Origin: Burkholderiales bacterium
GTDB lineage: Bacteria > Pseudomonadota > Gammaproteobacteria > Burkholderiales > SG8-41
DNA length: 64,000 nucleotides
Direction: 5' to 3'
Assembly (NCBI GenBank): GCA_019744975.1
Contig: JAIETP010000014.1
Location: 1 to 64,000 of the forward strand
Part shown: positions 30,957 to 40,828 of the stretch, one piece after another
How the letters are laid out: each line of letters begins with the position of its first letter
Numbering within the stretch: the first letter of the stretch is position 1
Made by a program: the position numbers and the translations under genes
The notes under the pieces: model-generated
Told to the model about the DNA's origin: nothing
The model's input: the letters and a program-made list of their open reading frames with translations, nothing else
Databases searched by the model: none

Positions 30957-31748
30957 AACATCGTAGAAATCCGCGATCTCGCCTTCTCTTATGGATCGCG
31001 CGAGATTTTCAAATCCGTCAACCTGACGATTCCGCGCGGCAAGGTGGTCGGCATCATGGGCGCCAGCGGCAGCGGCAAATCCACGCTGTTGCGGTTGATC
31101 GGCGCTCAACTGCATCCGTCGCGCGGCTCCGTCAACGTGCTCGGCCAGAACATCCATGCGCTCGACCGCGACGCGTTGTATCAACTGCGCCGCAAAATGG
31201 GCATGCAGTTCCAGCAGGGCGGCTTATTCACCGATCTGTCGGTGTTTGAAAACATCGCCTTCCAGATGCGCGAGAAAACCAGCCTGCCCGAAGACATGAT
31301 CAATGACCTGGTGCTGATGAAATTGAACGCCGTGGGCCTGCGCGGCGCGGCGCGGCTGATGCCCGCCGAATGTTCGGGCGGCATGGTGCGGCGCGTGGGC
31401 CTGGCGCGCGCGATAGCGCTCGATCCCGACCTGATCATCTACGACGAACCCTTCGCCGGGCTTGATCCGATATCCTGCAACGTCGTCGGCAAACTGATCC
31501 GCCGCTTGAACGACGCGCTGGGCGTTACATCGATTGTTGTCTCTTATGACGCGCAGGAATCGCTGAAAGCGATCGACTATGTTTATTTCCTGGCGGACGG
31601 CAAAGTTGTTGCTGAGGGCTCGACTGAAGACGTGAAAAAATCAGACGACCCGTTTGTGAAGCAATTCATCCGCGGTCTGCCCGATGGCCCGGTGCCCTTC
31701 CATTACCAGCACAACGCCTATGCCGCAGACCTCGATCTGACGGCATAA
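30945..31748 (+). CDS. MlaF-like ABC transporter ATP-binding protein (second copy, H-loop His replaced by Tyr)
   Basis: Walker A GASGSGKST, '[35 protein letters not shown]', then 'VVSYDAQESLKAIDY'. Confidence 0.9.
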   Translation: MTTNNIVEIRDLAFSYGSREIFKSVNLTIPRGKVVGIMGASGSGKSTLLRLIGAQLHPSRGSVNVLGQNIHALDRDALYQLRRKMGMQFQQGGLFTDLSVFENIAFQMREKTSLPEDMINDLVLMKLNAVGLRGAARLMPAECSGGMVRRVGLARAIALDPDLIIYDEPFAGLDPISCNVVGKLIRRLNDALGVTSIVVSYDAQESLKAIDYVYFLADGKVVAEGSTEDVKKSDDPFVKQFIRGLPDGPVPFHYQHNAYAADLDLTA

Positions 31749-31792
31749 ATAATAAATAAAATCAAATACTTACGTATTTATGCCGATGTGTG

Positions 31793-33061
<1,269 letters not shown>

Positions 33062-33064
33062 TTA

Positions 33065-33159
33065 GCCACAGAGTTCACAGAGAACACAGAGAAAAACAGA
33101 ACCAGAGAGGAACCGAATTGCATTTGATGTTCTCTGTGCACTCCGTGTCCTCTGTGGCT
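33065..33159. repeat. Intergenic inverted repeat (gccacagag...ctctgtggc) between bolA and murA
   Basis: gccacagagttcacagagaacacagagaa against ttctctgtgcactccgtgtcctctgtggc, with a few mismatches. Confidence 0.9.
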
Positions 33160-33167
33160 CAGGGTTT

Positions 33168-33407
33168 TCAGGTTTTTTCCACCCATTGCTCCGGCGTCAG
33201 CGTTTTCATCGACAGCGCGTGGATTTCCTCGCGCATGCGGTCGCCCAGCGCCTTGTACACCAGCTGATGCTGCTGGACCTTGTTTTTGCCCTGGAAGGCC
33301 GTACTGACGATCACCGCTTCCCAGTGATGGCCATCGCCCGCGACTTCAACATGCTGGCAGTCGAGTCCCGCCAGGATGGACTGTTTGATGCTGTCTGGTG
33401 TAACCAT
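33168..33407 (-). CDS. BolA family protein (IbaG-like)
   Basis: 'HVEVAGDGHHWEAVIVSTAFQGKNKVQQHQLVYKALGDRMREEIHALSMKTLTPEQW'. Confidence 0.93.
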   Translation of the reverse strand: MVTPDSIKQSILAGLDCQHVEVAGDGHHWEAVIVSTAFQGKNKVQQHQLVYKALGDRMREEIHALSMKTLTPEQWVEKT

Positions 33408-33432
33408 TTTTATTGCCTCTTCAAAGTCTCAA

Positions 33433-34188
33433 TTAATGCCGGAGCTTATAACCCGACTTCAGCAAAACCAGCGTCAGCCATGATAAGGCGATAAAACTGC
33501 CGCCGACAATCGCCATACTCAGCCACGGCGAGGTGTCGGAAGCGCCAAAAAAGCCGTAACGGAAGCCGTCGATCATGTAGAACACCGGGTTCAAGTGGGA
33601 CGCCGCCTGCCAGAATGCCGGCAACGACTGGATCGAATAAAACACGCCCGACAGGAAGGTCAGCGGCAGGATGATGAAGTTGGTGAACGCCGCCAGCTGG
33701 TCGATCTTGTCGGAGTAGATGCCGGCGACGATGCCCAGCGCGCCCATCGCCGCAGCGCCGGCGATGCCAAACAGCAGCACCCACAGCGGATGCGCCATCG
33801 GCAGTTGAATAAACCAGATCGACGCAAACAACACACCGACGCCGACGATGACGCCGCGAGCGACAGCGGCCAGCAGGTACGCCAGGAAAAACTCGCGATG
33901 CGACAGCGGCGGCAGCAGCACAAACACGATGTTGCCGGTCATTTTCGACTGCATCAGGCTGGAGGAGGCATTGGCGAAGGCATTCTGCAGCACCGACATC
34001 ATCGCAAGGCCGGGAATCAGGAAAGTCGCGTAATCGACGCCGGGAAATACCTCGATGCGGTCGCGCAGCGCGTGGCTGAACACCAGCAGGTAGAGCAGCG
34101 CCGTCAGCACGGGGGCGAGCACGGTCTGCACGCTGACTTTCCAGAAGCGCAGCCATTCCTTGTAGAACAGTGTGTAGAAGCCGGTCAT
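33433..34188 (-). CDS. ABC-2 type transporter permease (YadH-like)
   Basis: MTGFYTLFYKEWLRFWKVSVQTVLAPVLTALLYLLVFSHAL; six TM-like segments. Confidence 0.88.
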   Translation of the reverse strand: MTGFYTLFYKEWLRFWKVSVQTVLAPVLTALLYLLVFSHALRDRIEVFPGVDYATFLIPGLAMMSVLQNAFANASSSLMQSKMTGNIVFVLLPPLSHREFFLAYLLAAVARGVIVGVGVLFASIWFIQLPMAHPLWVLLFGIAGAAAMGALGIVAGIYSDKIDQLAAFTNFIILPLTFLSGVFYSIQSLPAFWQAASHLNPVFYMIDGFRYGFFGASDTSPWLSMAIVGGSFIALSWLTLVLLKSGYKLRH

Positions 34189-34197
34189 CGCACCCCT

Positions 34198-34300
34198 GTG
34201 AACGAGTGAACGGGTGAACGGGTGAACGAGTAAAAGCACGCGAGCAACGCCAGCGCGATGGTTCTCAACCCGTTCACCCGTTCACTATTCACTCGTTCAC
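34198..34300. repeat. Inverted octamer arrays (gtgaacgR) bracketing about 36 bp
   Basis: gtgaacga gtgaacgg gtgaacgg gtgaacga ... cccgttca cccgttca ctattca ctcgttca. Confidence 0.88.
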
Positions 34301-34311
34301 CGCTTTCACGT

Positions 34312-35211
34312 TCACGCCTTTCGCATGATCTGCACAAACACTTCCTCCAGATCGGGCTGCATGATTTCCATTTCCTTGACAGCCACCCGCCCCTCGCGCA
34401 GCGCCGCCATCACCCGCTCCACCTCCGCGTATTCCGGGAGTGCCAGGCGGATCGCGCCGTCATCACGCCGTTCCGCGACCAGCGGCTCCAGTTGTGGCGG
34501 CAGTAAACCAGCCAGCCGCAGTTCGACATAACAGCCGGAATGCAGCCGCAGCAGGTTCTCTGTTTTATCCAGCGCGACGATACGGCCCTGTTTCAGCATC
34601 GCCACCCGGCCACACAGCGCCTCGGCCTCTTCCAGGTAATGCGTGGTCAGCACGATGGTGTGACCATCATGATTAAGACGGCGGATGAACCGCCACAGCG
34701 CCTGACGCAGTTCAACATCGACCCCGGCGGTGGGTTCGTCTAGCACGATCACCGGCGGCTTGTGCACCAGCGCCTGCGCCACCAGCACGCGGCGTTTCAT
34801 GCCGCCGGACAACGCGCGCATGTTGGTGTCGGCCTTGTCGCTCAAGTCGAGGTTGTCGATGACCTCGTCGATCCATGCGCGGTTGTCGCGCAGTCCGAAA
34901 TAACCGGACTGGATGGTCAACGCCTCGCGCACCGTGAAAAACGGATCAAACACCAGTTCCTGCGGCACCACGCCCAGTGCGCGCCGCGCCTCGCGATACG
35001 CGCCGTTGACGTCATGGCCCATGATGCGCGCCGTGCCGCTGCTCGGGCGCGTCAATCCGGCGAGGATGCTGATCAGCGTGGTTTTACCGGCGCCGTTGGG
35101 GCCGAGCAGGCCGAAAAATTCGCCCGGCGCGACACTCAGGCTGACGCCCGCGAGTGCCTGCAGGCTGCCGTAACGCTTGGTAACGTCGGTGACTTCGATT
35201 GCTGGGGTCAT
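34312..35211 (-). CDS. ABC transporter ATP-binding protein (YadG-like)
   Basis: GPNGAGKTT, 'LSGGMKRRVLVAQALVHKPPVIVLDEPTAGVD', 'LTTHYLEEAE'. Confidence 0.92.
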   Translation of the reverse strand: MTPAIEVTDVTKRYGSLQALAGVSLSVAPGEFFGLLGPNGAGKTTLISILAGLTRPSSGTARIMGHDVNGAYREARRALGVVPQELVFDPFFTVREALTIQSGYFGLRDNRAWIDEVIDNLDLSDKADTNMRALSGGMKRRVLVAQALVHKPPVIVLDEPTAGVDVELRQALWRFIRRLNHDGHTIVLTTHYLEEAEALCGRVAMLKQGRIVALDKTENLLRLHSGCYVELRLAGLLPPQLEPLVAERRDDGAIRLALPEYAEVERVMAALREGRVAVKEMEIMQPDLEEVFVQIMRKA

Positions 35212-35244
35212 TGCTGCGGTCGGCGGGTGAACCCGCGCAACACT

Positions 35245-35526
35245 TTATTCCGCGCTCACGATTTCCGTGACGCCGTAGAGCTTTGCCAGGCTGGTGAGAT
35301 TGTCCGGAAGATTGACGTAACGAATGCGGCGGTTGGCGGCAAGCGCCGCGCGACGCCATTCAAACAGCAGGCTGACCGCGGCGGAATCGACTTCAGTGAC
35401 GCCGGAGAGATCCAGCGTGGTTTCCTGTTCCGTAAAGAGCCGCAGGCCGTCCTCGCGCAGCGCTAGTGCGTTTTCCAGGTTGACGGCGCCTTTCAGCGTA
35501 CAGCGCCCCTTGTTGCATTCAATCAT
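35245..35526 (-). CDS. mlaB: STAS domain protein, MlaB-like
   Basis: 'LFTEQETTLDLSGVTEVDSAAVSLLFEWRRAA'; position downstream of mlaC. Confidence 0.8.
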   Translation of the reverse strand: MIECNKGRCTLKGAVNLENALALREDGLRLFTEQETTLDLSGVTEVDSAAVSLLFEWRRAALAANRRIRYVNLPDNLTSLAKLYGVTEIVSAE

Positions 35527-35536
35527 GGGCAGCAGA

Positions 35537-36163
35537 TCATTTGACAGACTGCTGCGCCATCAGCGTGCGGTTTTTGTCGCGCAGGGTCTTGATCAGACCA
35601 TCCACGCCGTTTTTCTGGATCTCGGTGTTGAACGTCGTGCGATAACTCTCGACCAGACTGATGCCGCCGATCTTGACGTTGTAGACTTTCCAGCCGGAAT
35701 CGGTTTTTTCCATGCCGTAATCGACCTGCACCGGTTCACCGCCGCCGGACTGTCGGACCAGCGAACGAACCAGCACGTCAGTGTCATCGGCCGCCAGTTT
35801 CAGCGGGCGGTATTCGATTTTCTGATCCTTGTAGAGCAGCAGCGATGCGGTATAGGTCTGCACCAGCAGCGCGCGGAATTCCGCAACCAGCGCCTTGCGC
35901 TGCTCGGGATTCGCAGCACTCCAGTTTTTGCCCACCGCCAGTTGCGCCATGCCGGCAAAATTGAAATGCGGCGCGATCCTGCTCTCGATCAGTTCGCGCG
36001 CTTTTTTCTGATCACCGGCCTGGATCGCCTTGTCGTTGCGCAACGCCACCAGCACTTCGTCGGTGACGCTGCGTGCCAGCACATCGGGTGCGATCATCGC
36101 CTCAGCCGCATAAGCAGGCCAGGCAAATAATGAAAATATCAATAAAATCAAGTATTTATGCAT
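35537..36163 (-). CDS. mlaC: Phospholipid-binding protein MlaC
   Basis: MHKYLILLIFSLFAWPAYAAE signal; 'ESRIAPHFNFAGMAQLAVGKNWSAANPEQRKALVAEFRALLVQTY'. Confidence 0.92.
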   Translation of the reverse strand: MHKYLILLIFSLFAWPAYAAEAMIAPDVLARSVTDEVLVALRNDKAIQAGDQKKARELIESRIAPHFNFAGMAQLAVGKNWSAANPEQRKALVAEFRALLVQTYTASLLLYKDQKIEYRPLKLAADDTDVLVRSLVRQSGGGEPVQVDYGMEKTDSGWKVYNVKIGGISLVESYRTTFNTEIQKNGVDGLIKTLRDKNRTLMAQQSVK

Positions 36164-36197
36164 ATATCGCTCCGCACTCATCATTCATCACTCATCA

Positions 36198-36352
36198 TTA
36201 TTTTTGCGCCGGCGCCCCTTCAGCCGCCTTATTTTTTAGCCGGCGCCCCTTCAGCCGCCTTATTTTTTAGCCGGAGAACCTTCGGCTGCCTTATTTTTTA
36301 GCCGGAGAACCTTCGGCTGCCTTATTTTTTAGCCGGAGAACCTTCGGCTGCC
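36198..36352 (-). repeat. Five tandem 31-bp copies of the mlaD 3' end including its stop codon
   Basis: Units at 36322..36352, 36291..36321, 36260..36290 (identical), 36229..36259 and 36198..36228 (diverged): ttattttttagccggagaaccttcggctgcc. Confidence 0.96.
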
Positions 36353-36795
36353 TTATCAAACAGGAACTGACTGATCAGTTTTTCCAGCACCACCGCCGAC
36401 TGGGTCAGCCGGATATTATCGCCGGCCTTCAGCATCTGGTCGTCACCACCGCCCTCGAGCCCGACGTACTGCTCACCAAGCAGGCCGGAGGTCAGGATCG
36501 ACGCCGTGGTGTCCTTGGGAAATTTGTAGCCCTGATCAACGGCCAGGGTTACCTTGGCGGTAAACCGTTCGTTGTTGAACGTGATTGCGGTCACGCGACC
36601 GACGACCACGCCGGCGCTCTTGATCGGCGCGCGCGGCTTCAGGCCCCCGATGTTGTCGAAGTTGGCGGTGATCTGATAGGTCTCGCCGCCACCCAGGCTC
36701 GACATGTTGCCGACCTTGAATGCCAGGATCACCAGCGCGGCTACTCCCGCGACCACGAACAGACCCACCCATAAATCCAGCATTGAACGTTCCAT
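36322..36795 (-). CDS. mlaD: MlaD-type lipid-asymmetry substrate-binding protein (MCE domain)
   Basis: 'DLWVGLFVVAGVAALVILAFKVGN', 'YQITANFDNIGGLKPRAPIKSAGVVVGRVTAI'. Confidence 0.94.
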   Translation of the reverse strand: MERSMLDLWVGLFVVAGVAALVILAFKVGNMSSLGGGETYQITANFDNIGGLKPRAPIKSAGVVVGRVTAITFNNERFTAKVTLAVDQGYKFPKDTTASILTSGLLGEQYVGLEGGGDDQMLKAGDNIRLTQSAVVLEKLISQFLFDKAAEGSPAKK

Positions 36796-36815
36796 AATTA
36801 AGCACCTTTGTAAAT

Positions 36816-37610
36816 CTAAATACCTCTGAACATAAAGGAGGTCAGAATGAAATCCAGAGCCAGTACCGCCAGCGACGAAGTTACCACGGTGCGCGTCGTG
36901 GCGCCCGAAACGCCCTCTGCGGTCGGCGGCGCGTCATAACCCTCGAACAATGCAATCCAGGTAATGGCGACGCCGAACACAAAACTCTTGATCACGCCGT
37001 TGACGATGTCCTCGCGGACATCGACCGCGCTCTGCATTTGTGACCAGAACGAACCCTCATCGACGCCGATCAGCACCACGCCGACGACATAACCGCCGAA
37101 CACGCCCATCGCGCTGAACATCGCCGCCAGAAGCGGCATCGACAACACGCCGGCCCAGAACCGCGGAGCCACCACGCGCGCGATCGGATCGACCGCCATC
37201 ATTTCCATCGCCGACAGCTGTTCGGTGGCCTTCATCAGGCCGATCTCGGCGGTCATCGCCGAACCGGCGCGGCTGGCAAACAGCAGCGCCGACACCACCG
37301 GCCCCAGTTCGCGCACCAAAGACAGTGCGACCAGCACACCCAGCGCCGATTCGGAGCCGTAGGTAGTCAGCGTCTGGTAACCCTGCAGGCCGAGCACCAT
37401 GCCGACAAACAGCCCGGACACCAGGATGATCACCATCGACAACACCCCGGTGTAATAGAGCTCGCGAATGATCAGCCGCGGCCGCGCGAAGCTGGTCCCG
37501 GAATGTGCCAGCGTCAACCCGATGAAACGCGCCGCGTAACCGAGCCGCAGTACATTGTCGATGGCATTGGCGCCGATGCTGCGCAGCGAAGGCAGGGTTC
37601 TATGCGGCAT
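36816..37610 (-). CDS. mlaE: MlaE permease
   Basis: '[32 protein letters not shown]', '[31 protein letters not shown]'. Confidence 0.95.
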   Translation of the reverse strand: MPHRTLPSLRSIGANAIDNVLRLGYAARFIGLTLAHSGTSFARPRLIIRELYYTGVLSMVIILVSGLFVGMVLGLQGYQTLTTYGSESALGVLVALSLVRELGPVVSALLFASRAGSAMTAEIGLMKATEQLSAMEMMAVDPIARVVAPRFWAGVLSMPLLAAMFSAMGVFGGYVVGVVLIGVDEGSFWSQMQSAVDVREDIVNGVIKSFVFGVAITWIALFEGYDAPPTAEGVSGATTRTVVTSSLAVLALDFILTSFMFRGI

Positions 37611-38439
37611 GGCGTCCCCCAAGAGGAGCTTCGCCGCGCCCGCCCAGCTTCAGCTCTGCGGCGTAATCACCACTCGGATACTGATAGGCCACCGGCCCCT
37701 CGGCCTCGCCACGCACAAACTGGCGCACCAGCGGATCCGCGTTGGCACGCAACTCTTCCGGCGTGCCGTGCGCCTTCATCTTGCCGTCAGACAGGTAATA
37801 CACATAATCCACCACGTCGAGCGCCTCCTGCACATCATGCGTTACCACCAGCGAAGTCGTGCCCAGCGTGTCATTCAATTCGCGCACCAGGTTGGCGATC
37901 ACGCCCAGAGATATCGGATCCAGCCCGGTAAACGGCTCGTCATACATCATGATCATCGGATCCAGCGCAATCGCCCGCGCCAACGCCACCCGCCGCGCCA
38001 TGCCGCCCGACAGTTCCGCCGGCATCAGCTTGTGCGCACCGCGCAGGCCCACCGCATGCAGTTTCATCATCACCAGGTCGCGGATCATGCTTTCCGGCAG
38101 ATTGGCATGTTCACGCATCTGGAACGCGACGTTGTCGTACACCGACAGGTCGGTGAACAGCGCGCCGAACTGGAACAGCATGCCCATGCGCCGGCGCATT
38201 TTGTAGATGCCTTCCTGGTCCAGCGCGCTGGTACACACGCCGTCCACCCAGACTTCGCCGGAAGTCGGCTTCATCACGCCGCCGATCAGCCGCAGCAGCG
38301 TGGTTTTGCCCGAACCGCTGATACCCATCAGCGCCACGACCTTGCCGCGGGGGATGGTCATGTTGATGCCGGTGAGTATCGGACGCCGCCCGTAGGCGAA
38401 ATTGACGTCCTTGATTTCAATCAGGTTTGCGGGGGGCAC
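37600..38439 (-). CDS. mlaF: MlaF ATP-binding protein
   Basis: GISGSGKTT, '[19 protein letters not shown]', '[12 protein letters not shown]', H-loop 'VVTHDVQE'. Confidence 0.95.
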   Translation of the reverse strand: MPPANLIEIKDVNFAYGRRPILTGINMTIPRGKVVALMGISGSGKTTLLRLIGGVMKPTSGEVWVDGVCTSALDQEGIYKMRRRMGMLFQFGALFTDLSVYDNVAFQMREHANLPESMIRDLVMMKLHAVGLRGAHKLMPAELSGGMARRVALARAIALDPMIMMYDEPFTGLDPISLGVIANLVRELNDTLGTTSLVVTHDVQEALDVVDYVYYLSDGKMKAHGTPEELRANADPLVRQFVRGEAEGPVAYQYPSGDYAAELKLGGRGEAPLGGRHAA

Positions 38440-38565
38440 GGAGGGCCAGTTAAAGCCGGAAATAAAGAGCGGATTCTAAACGAGAACGCCAGGGCCTGTT
38501 AACCATCATTTCATGGGCGCAACGCGGTGTTTACCCCCGAGGCGCTTTCGGCTAAGTTACACCGC

Positions 38566-39285
38566 ATGTCAGCATTCGCACTGCGCATCAGCAATCTGCA
38601 CAAATCCTATGGCAAGGCCGTCGCGCTGGCGGATTTATCGCTGGAGATTGCCGCCGGCGAATTTTTCGGCCTGGTCGGTGCCAACGGGGCCGGCAAAACC
38701 ACACTGATCAAGTGTGCCCTCGATTTCTGCGACATCAGTTCAGGCGCGATTGAAATTTTCGGCACGCCGCACCGCCAGACCGCCGCGCGCAGCCGGCTGG
38801 GCTTCCTGCCGGAACGGTTTGTGCCGCCCCACTACCTGAACGGCCGCGACTTCCTGCGTTACCTGGCCGAACTGCATCGCCGGCCCTACGACGAAACCCG
38901 CGCCAGCAGCATGCTCGCGGCCCTGGAACTGGACGGCAACGCCCTCGACAAACCGGTGCGGGCCTACTCCAAGGGCATGACCCAGAAACTCGGCCTCGCC
39001 GCCTGCCTGCTCTCCGGCAAGGACATGCTGATCCTCGACGAACCGACCAGCGGCCTTGACCCCAAGGCACGCGCGTTGTTGAAGCGCGAATTGAAGGCCC
39101 AGCATGACGCCGGACGCACCGTGCTGATGACCACACATGCGCTGCACGACGTCGGCGAAATGTGCAGTCGCATGGCGGTGGTGCATCGCGGGCAACTGCG
39201 GTTTGCCGGTACCCCCGCGGAATTCACCGCACTCTACCGCAGCACCGACCTGGAGCAGGCTTATCTTGCCTGTATTGCCGAATGA
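38566..39285 (+). CDS. ABC transporter ATP-binding protein, possible partner of the permease at 54968..55731
   Basis: GANGAGKTT, 'YSKGMTQKLGLAACLLSGKDMLILDEPTSGLDP', 'MTTHALHD'; no permease adjacent. Confidence 0.9.
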   Translation: MSAFALRISNLHKSYGKAVALADLSLEIAAGEFFGLVGANGAGKTTLIKCALDFCDISSGAIEIFGTPHRQTAARSRLGFLPERFVPPHYLNGRDFLRYLAELHRRPYDETRASSMLAALELDGNALDKPVRAYSKGMTQKLGLAACLLSGKDMLILDEPTSGLDPKARALLKRELKAQHDAGRTVLMTTHALHDVGEMCSRMAVVHRGQLRFAGTPAEFTALYRSTDLEQAYLACIAE

Positions 39286-39301
39286 GTTGCTGATGCCTGT
39301 G

Positions 39302-39319
39302 AACCGCGGCCCGCCGCGG
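39302..39319. other. Perfect short hairpin between the ABC ATPase and response regulator genes
   Basis: accgcgg-cccg-ccgcggt. Confidence 0.5.
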
Positions 39320-39398
39320 TATCAAGAGCACCGGCAATCTGGCACAATGCCCAATAATTTCAGCAAGTTAGAATATTTTTGATTTTCTGGACAAACGC

Positions 39399-40826
39399 AT
39401 GGCGGATCCGGCAAAACCCGAACTCCTGATTGTCGATGATGACGCCACGATCATCGACACGCTGAGTTATGTACTGGGCAGCGATTTCACCGTGATCACC
39501 GCAGAATCACGACCACACGCCAAAGCCCTGCTGCGCCAGCGCGACACACCGCCGCAACTGGCACTGATCGACCTCGGCCTGCCGCCGCGGCCGCACCGCC
39601 CCGACGAGGGTTTTCAACTGATTGCCGAACTGATCGCTGCGGCGCCGGCAATGAAAATCATCGTGCTGTCGGGTCAGAACGACGAAGCCAACGCCCGTCA
39701 CGCACGCACGCTGGGCGCCATCGATTTTGTCGCCAAACCAGCCGAACCCGCACAACTCAAGGCACTGCTGAAACAGGCGCTGAGCGTCACCTCCGCCGAA
39801 ACCGGCGGCGGCGTGTCCGGACTGCTCGGCAACAGTTCTCCGATGCAGAAGCTGCGCCAGCAGATCACGCAGTTCGCCGACGCACCATTCCCGGTGCTGA
39901 TCGAAGGTGAATCGGGCAGCGGCAAGGAACTGGTCGCGCAGGCACTGCACAAACAAAGCCGGCGTGCCGGCAAACCCTTTCTCGCATTGAACTGCGCGGC
40001 GATTTCGCCGACGCTGGTCGAACCGACGCTGTTTGGTTACGCCAAAGGGGCCTTCACCGGCGCCGTCACGGCGCGCGCCGGTTATTTCGAAGATGCGGTC
40101 GATTCGACGCTGTTCCTCGACGAAATCGGCGAATTGCCGATGGAACTGCAGGCCAAGCTGCTGCGCGTGCTCGAAAACGGCGAATTCCAGCGCGTCGGTG
40201 AAACCCAGAGCCGGGTGTCCAACGCGCGCGTGGTCGCCGCGACCAACCGCGACATGCGCAACGAAATCCGCCACAACAATTTCCGCGCCGACCTCTACCA
40301 CCGGCTGTCGGTGTTCACCATCAGTGTGCCTTCACTGCGCGATCTCGGTGAGGACAAACAACTGCTGCTCGAGCATTACCGTCAGTTTTATGCGGCGCAG
40401 ATCGGCACGCAGCCGGTCGAACTCGACCCTGATGCGCTGCGCCTGTGGCGCGAATACCCCTTCCCCGGCAATGTCCGCGAACTGCGCAACATCGTCATCA
40501 GGCTTTGCACCAAATATGCCGGCACCCGGATCACGCCGGACCTGCTGCAGGGCGAACTTGACCGCGAAAGCCTGGCGCCGGGCGGCGCGGGCATGCCCTC
40601 GCTGTCCGACGAAAGCGTGCTGCTCGACGCGGCCCGCCGCCAGCTCGAAGCCGATCCCGACTTCAGCCTGGACGAAGTGCTGAAACGCTGGGAACGCGGC
40701 TTCGTCGAGGCCGCGCTGGCACTGACCAACGGCAACCTGTCGCAGGCCGCCAAACGCCTCGGCGTACACCGCACCACGCTCTACAGCCGCATGCAATCCC
40801 ACGGCGAAGCCGGCGAGGTCAAATAA
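39399..40826 (+). CDS. Sigma-54-dependent response regulator (PrsR-like: REC, AAA+, Fis HTH)
   Basis: REC 'LLIVDDDATIIDTL', 'LIDLGLPP'; 'GESGSGKELVAQALH', GAFTGA; C-terminal 'NLSQAAKRLGVHRTTLYSRM'. Confidence 0.93.
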   Translation: MADPAKPELLIVDDDATIIDTLSYVLGSDFTVITAESRPHAKALLRQRDTPPQLALIDLGLPPRPHRPDEGFQLIAELIAAAPAMKIIVLSGQNDEANARHARTLGAIDFVAKPAEPAQLKALLKQALSVTSAETGGGVSGLLGNSSPMQKLRQQITQFADAPFPVLIEGESGSGKELVAQALHKQSRRAGKPFLALNCAAISPTLVEPTLFGYAKGAFTGAVTARAGYFEDAVDSTLFLDEIGELPMELQAKLLRVLENGEFQRVGETQSRVSNARVVAATNRDMRNEIRHNNFRADLYHRLSVFTISVPSLRDLGEDKQLLLEHYRQFYAAQIGTQPVELDPDALRLWREYPFPGNVRELRNIVIRLCTKYAGTRITPDLLQGELDRESLAPGGAGMPSLSDESVLLDAARRQLEADPDFSLDEVLKRWERGFVEAALALTNGNLSQAAKRLGVHRTTLYSRMQSHGEAGEVK

Positions 40827-40828
40827 GC

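Noticed and set aside
36198-36352. 31-bp repeats as a CRISPR
   Set aside because: Head-to-tail units without spacers, derived from the mlaD 3' end.
39341-39360. 'tggcacaatgcccaat' as a sigma-54 promoter before the response regulator
   Set aside because: -24-like GG present but no -12 TTGC at the required spacing.
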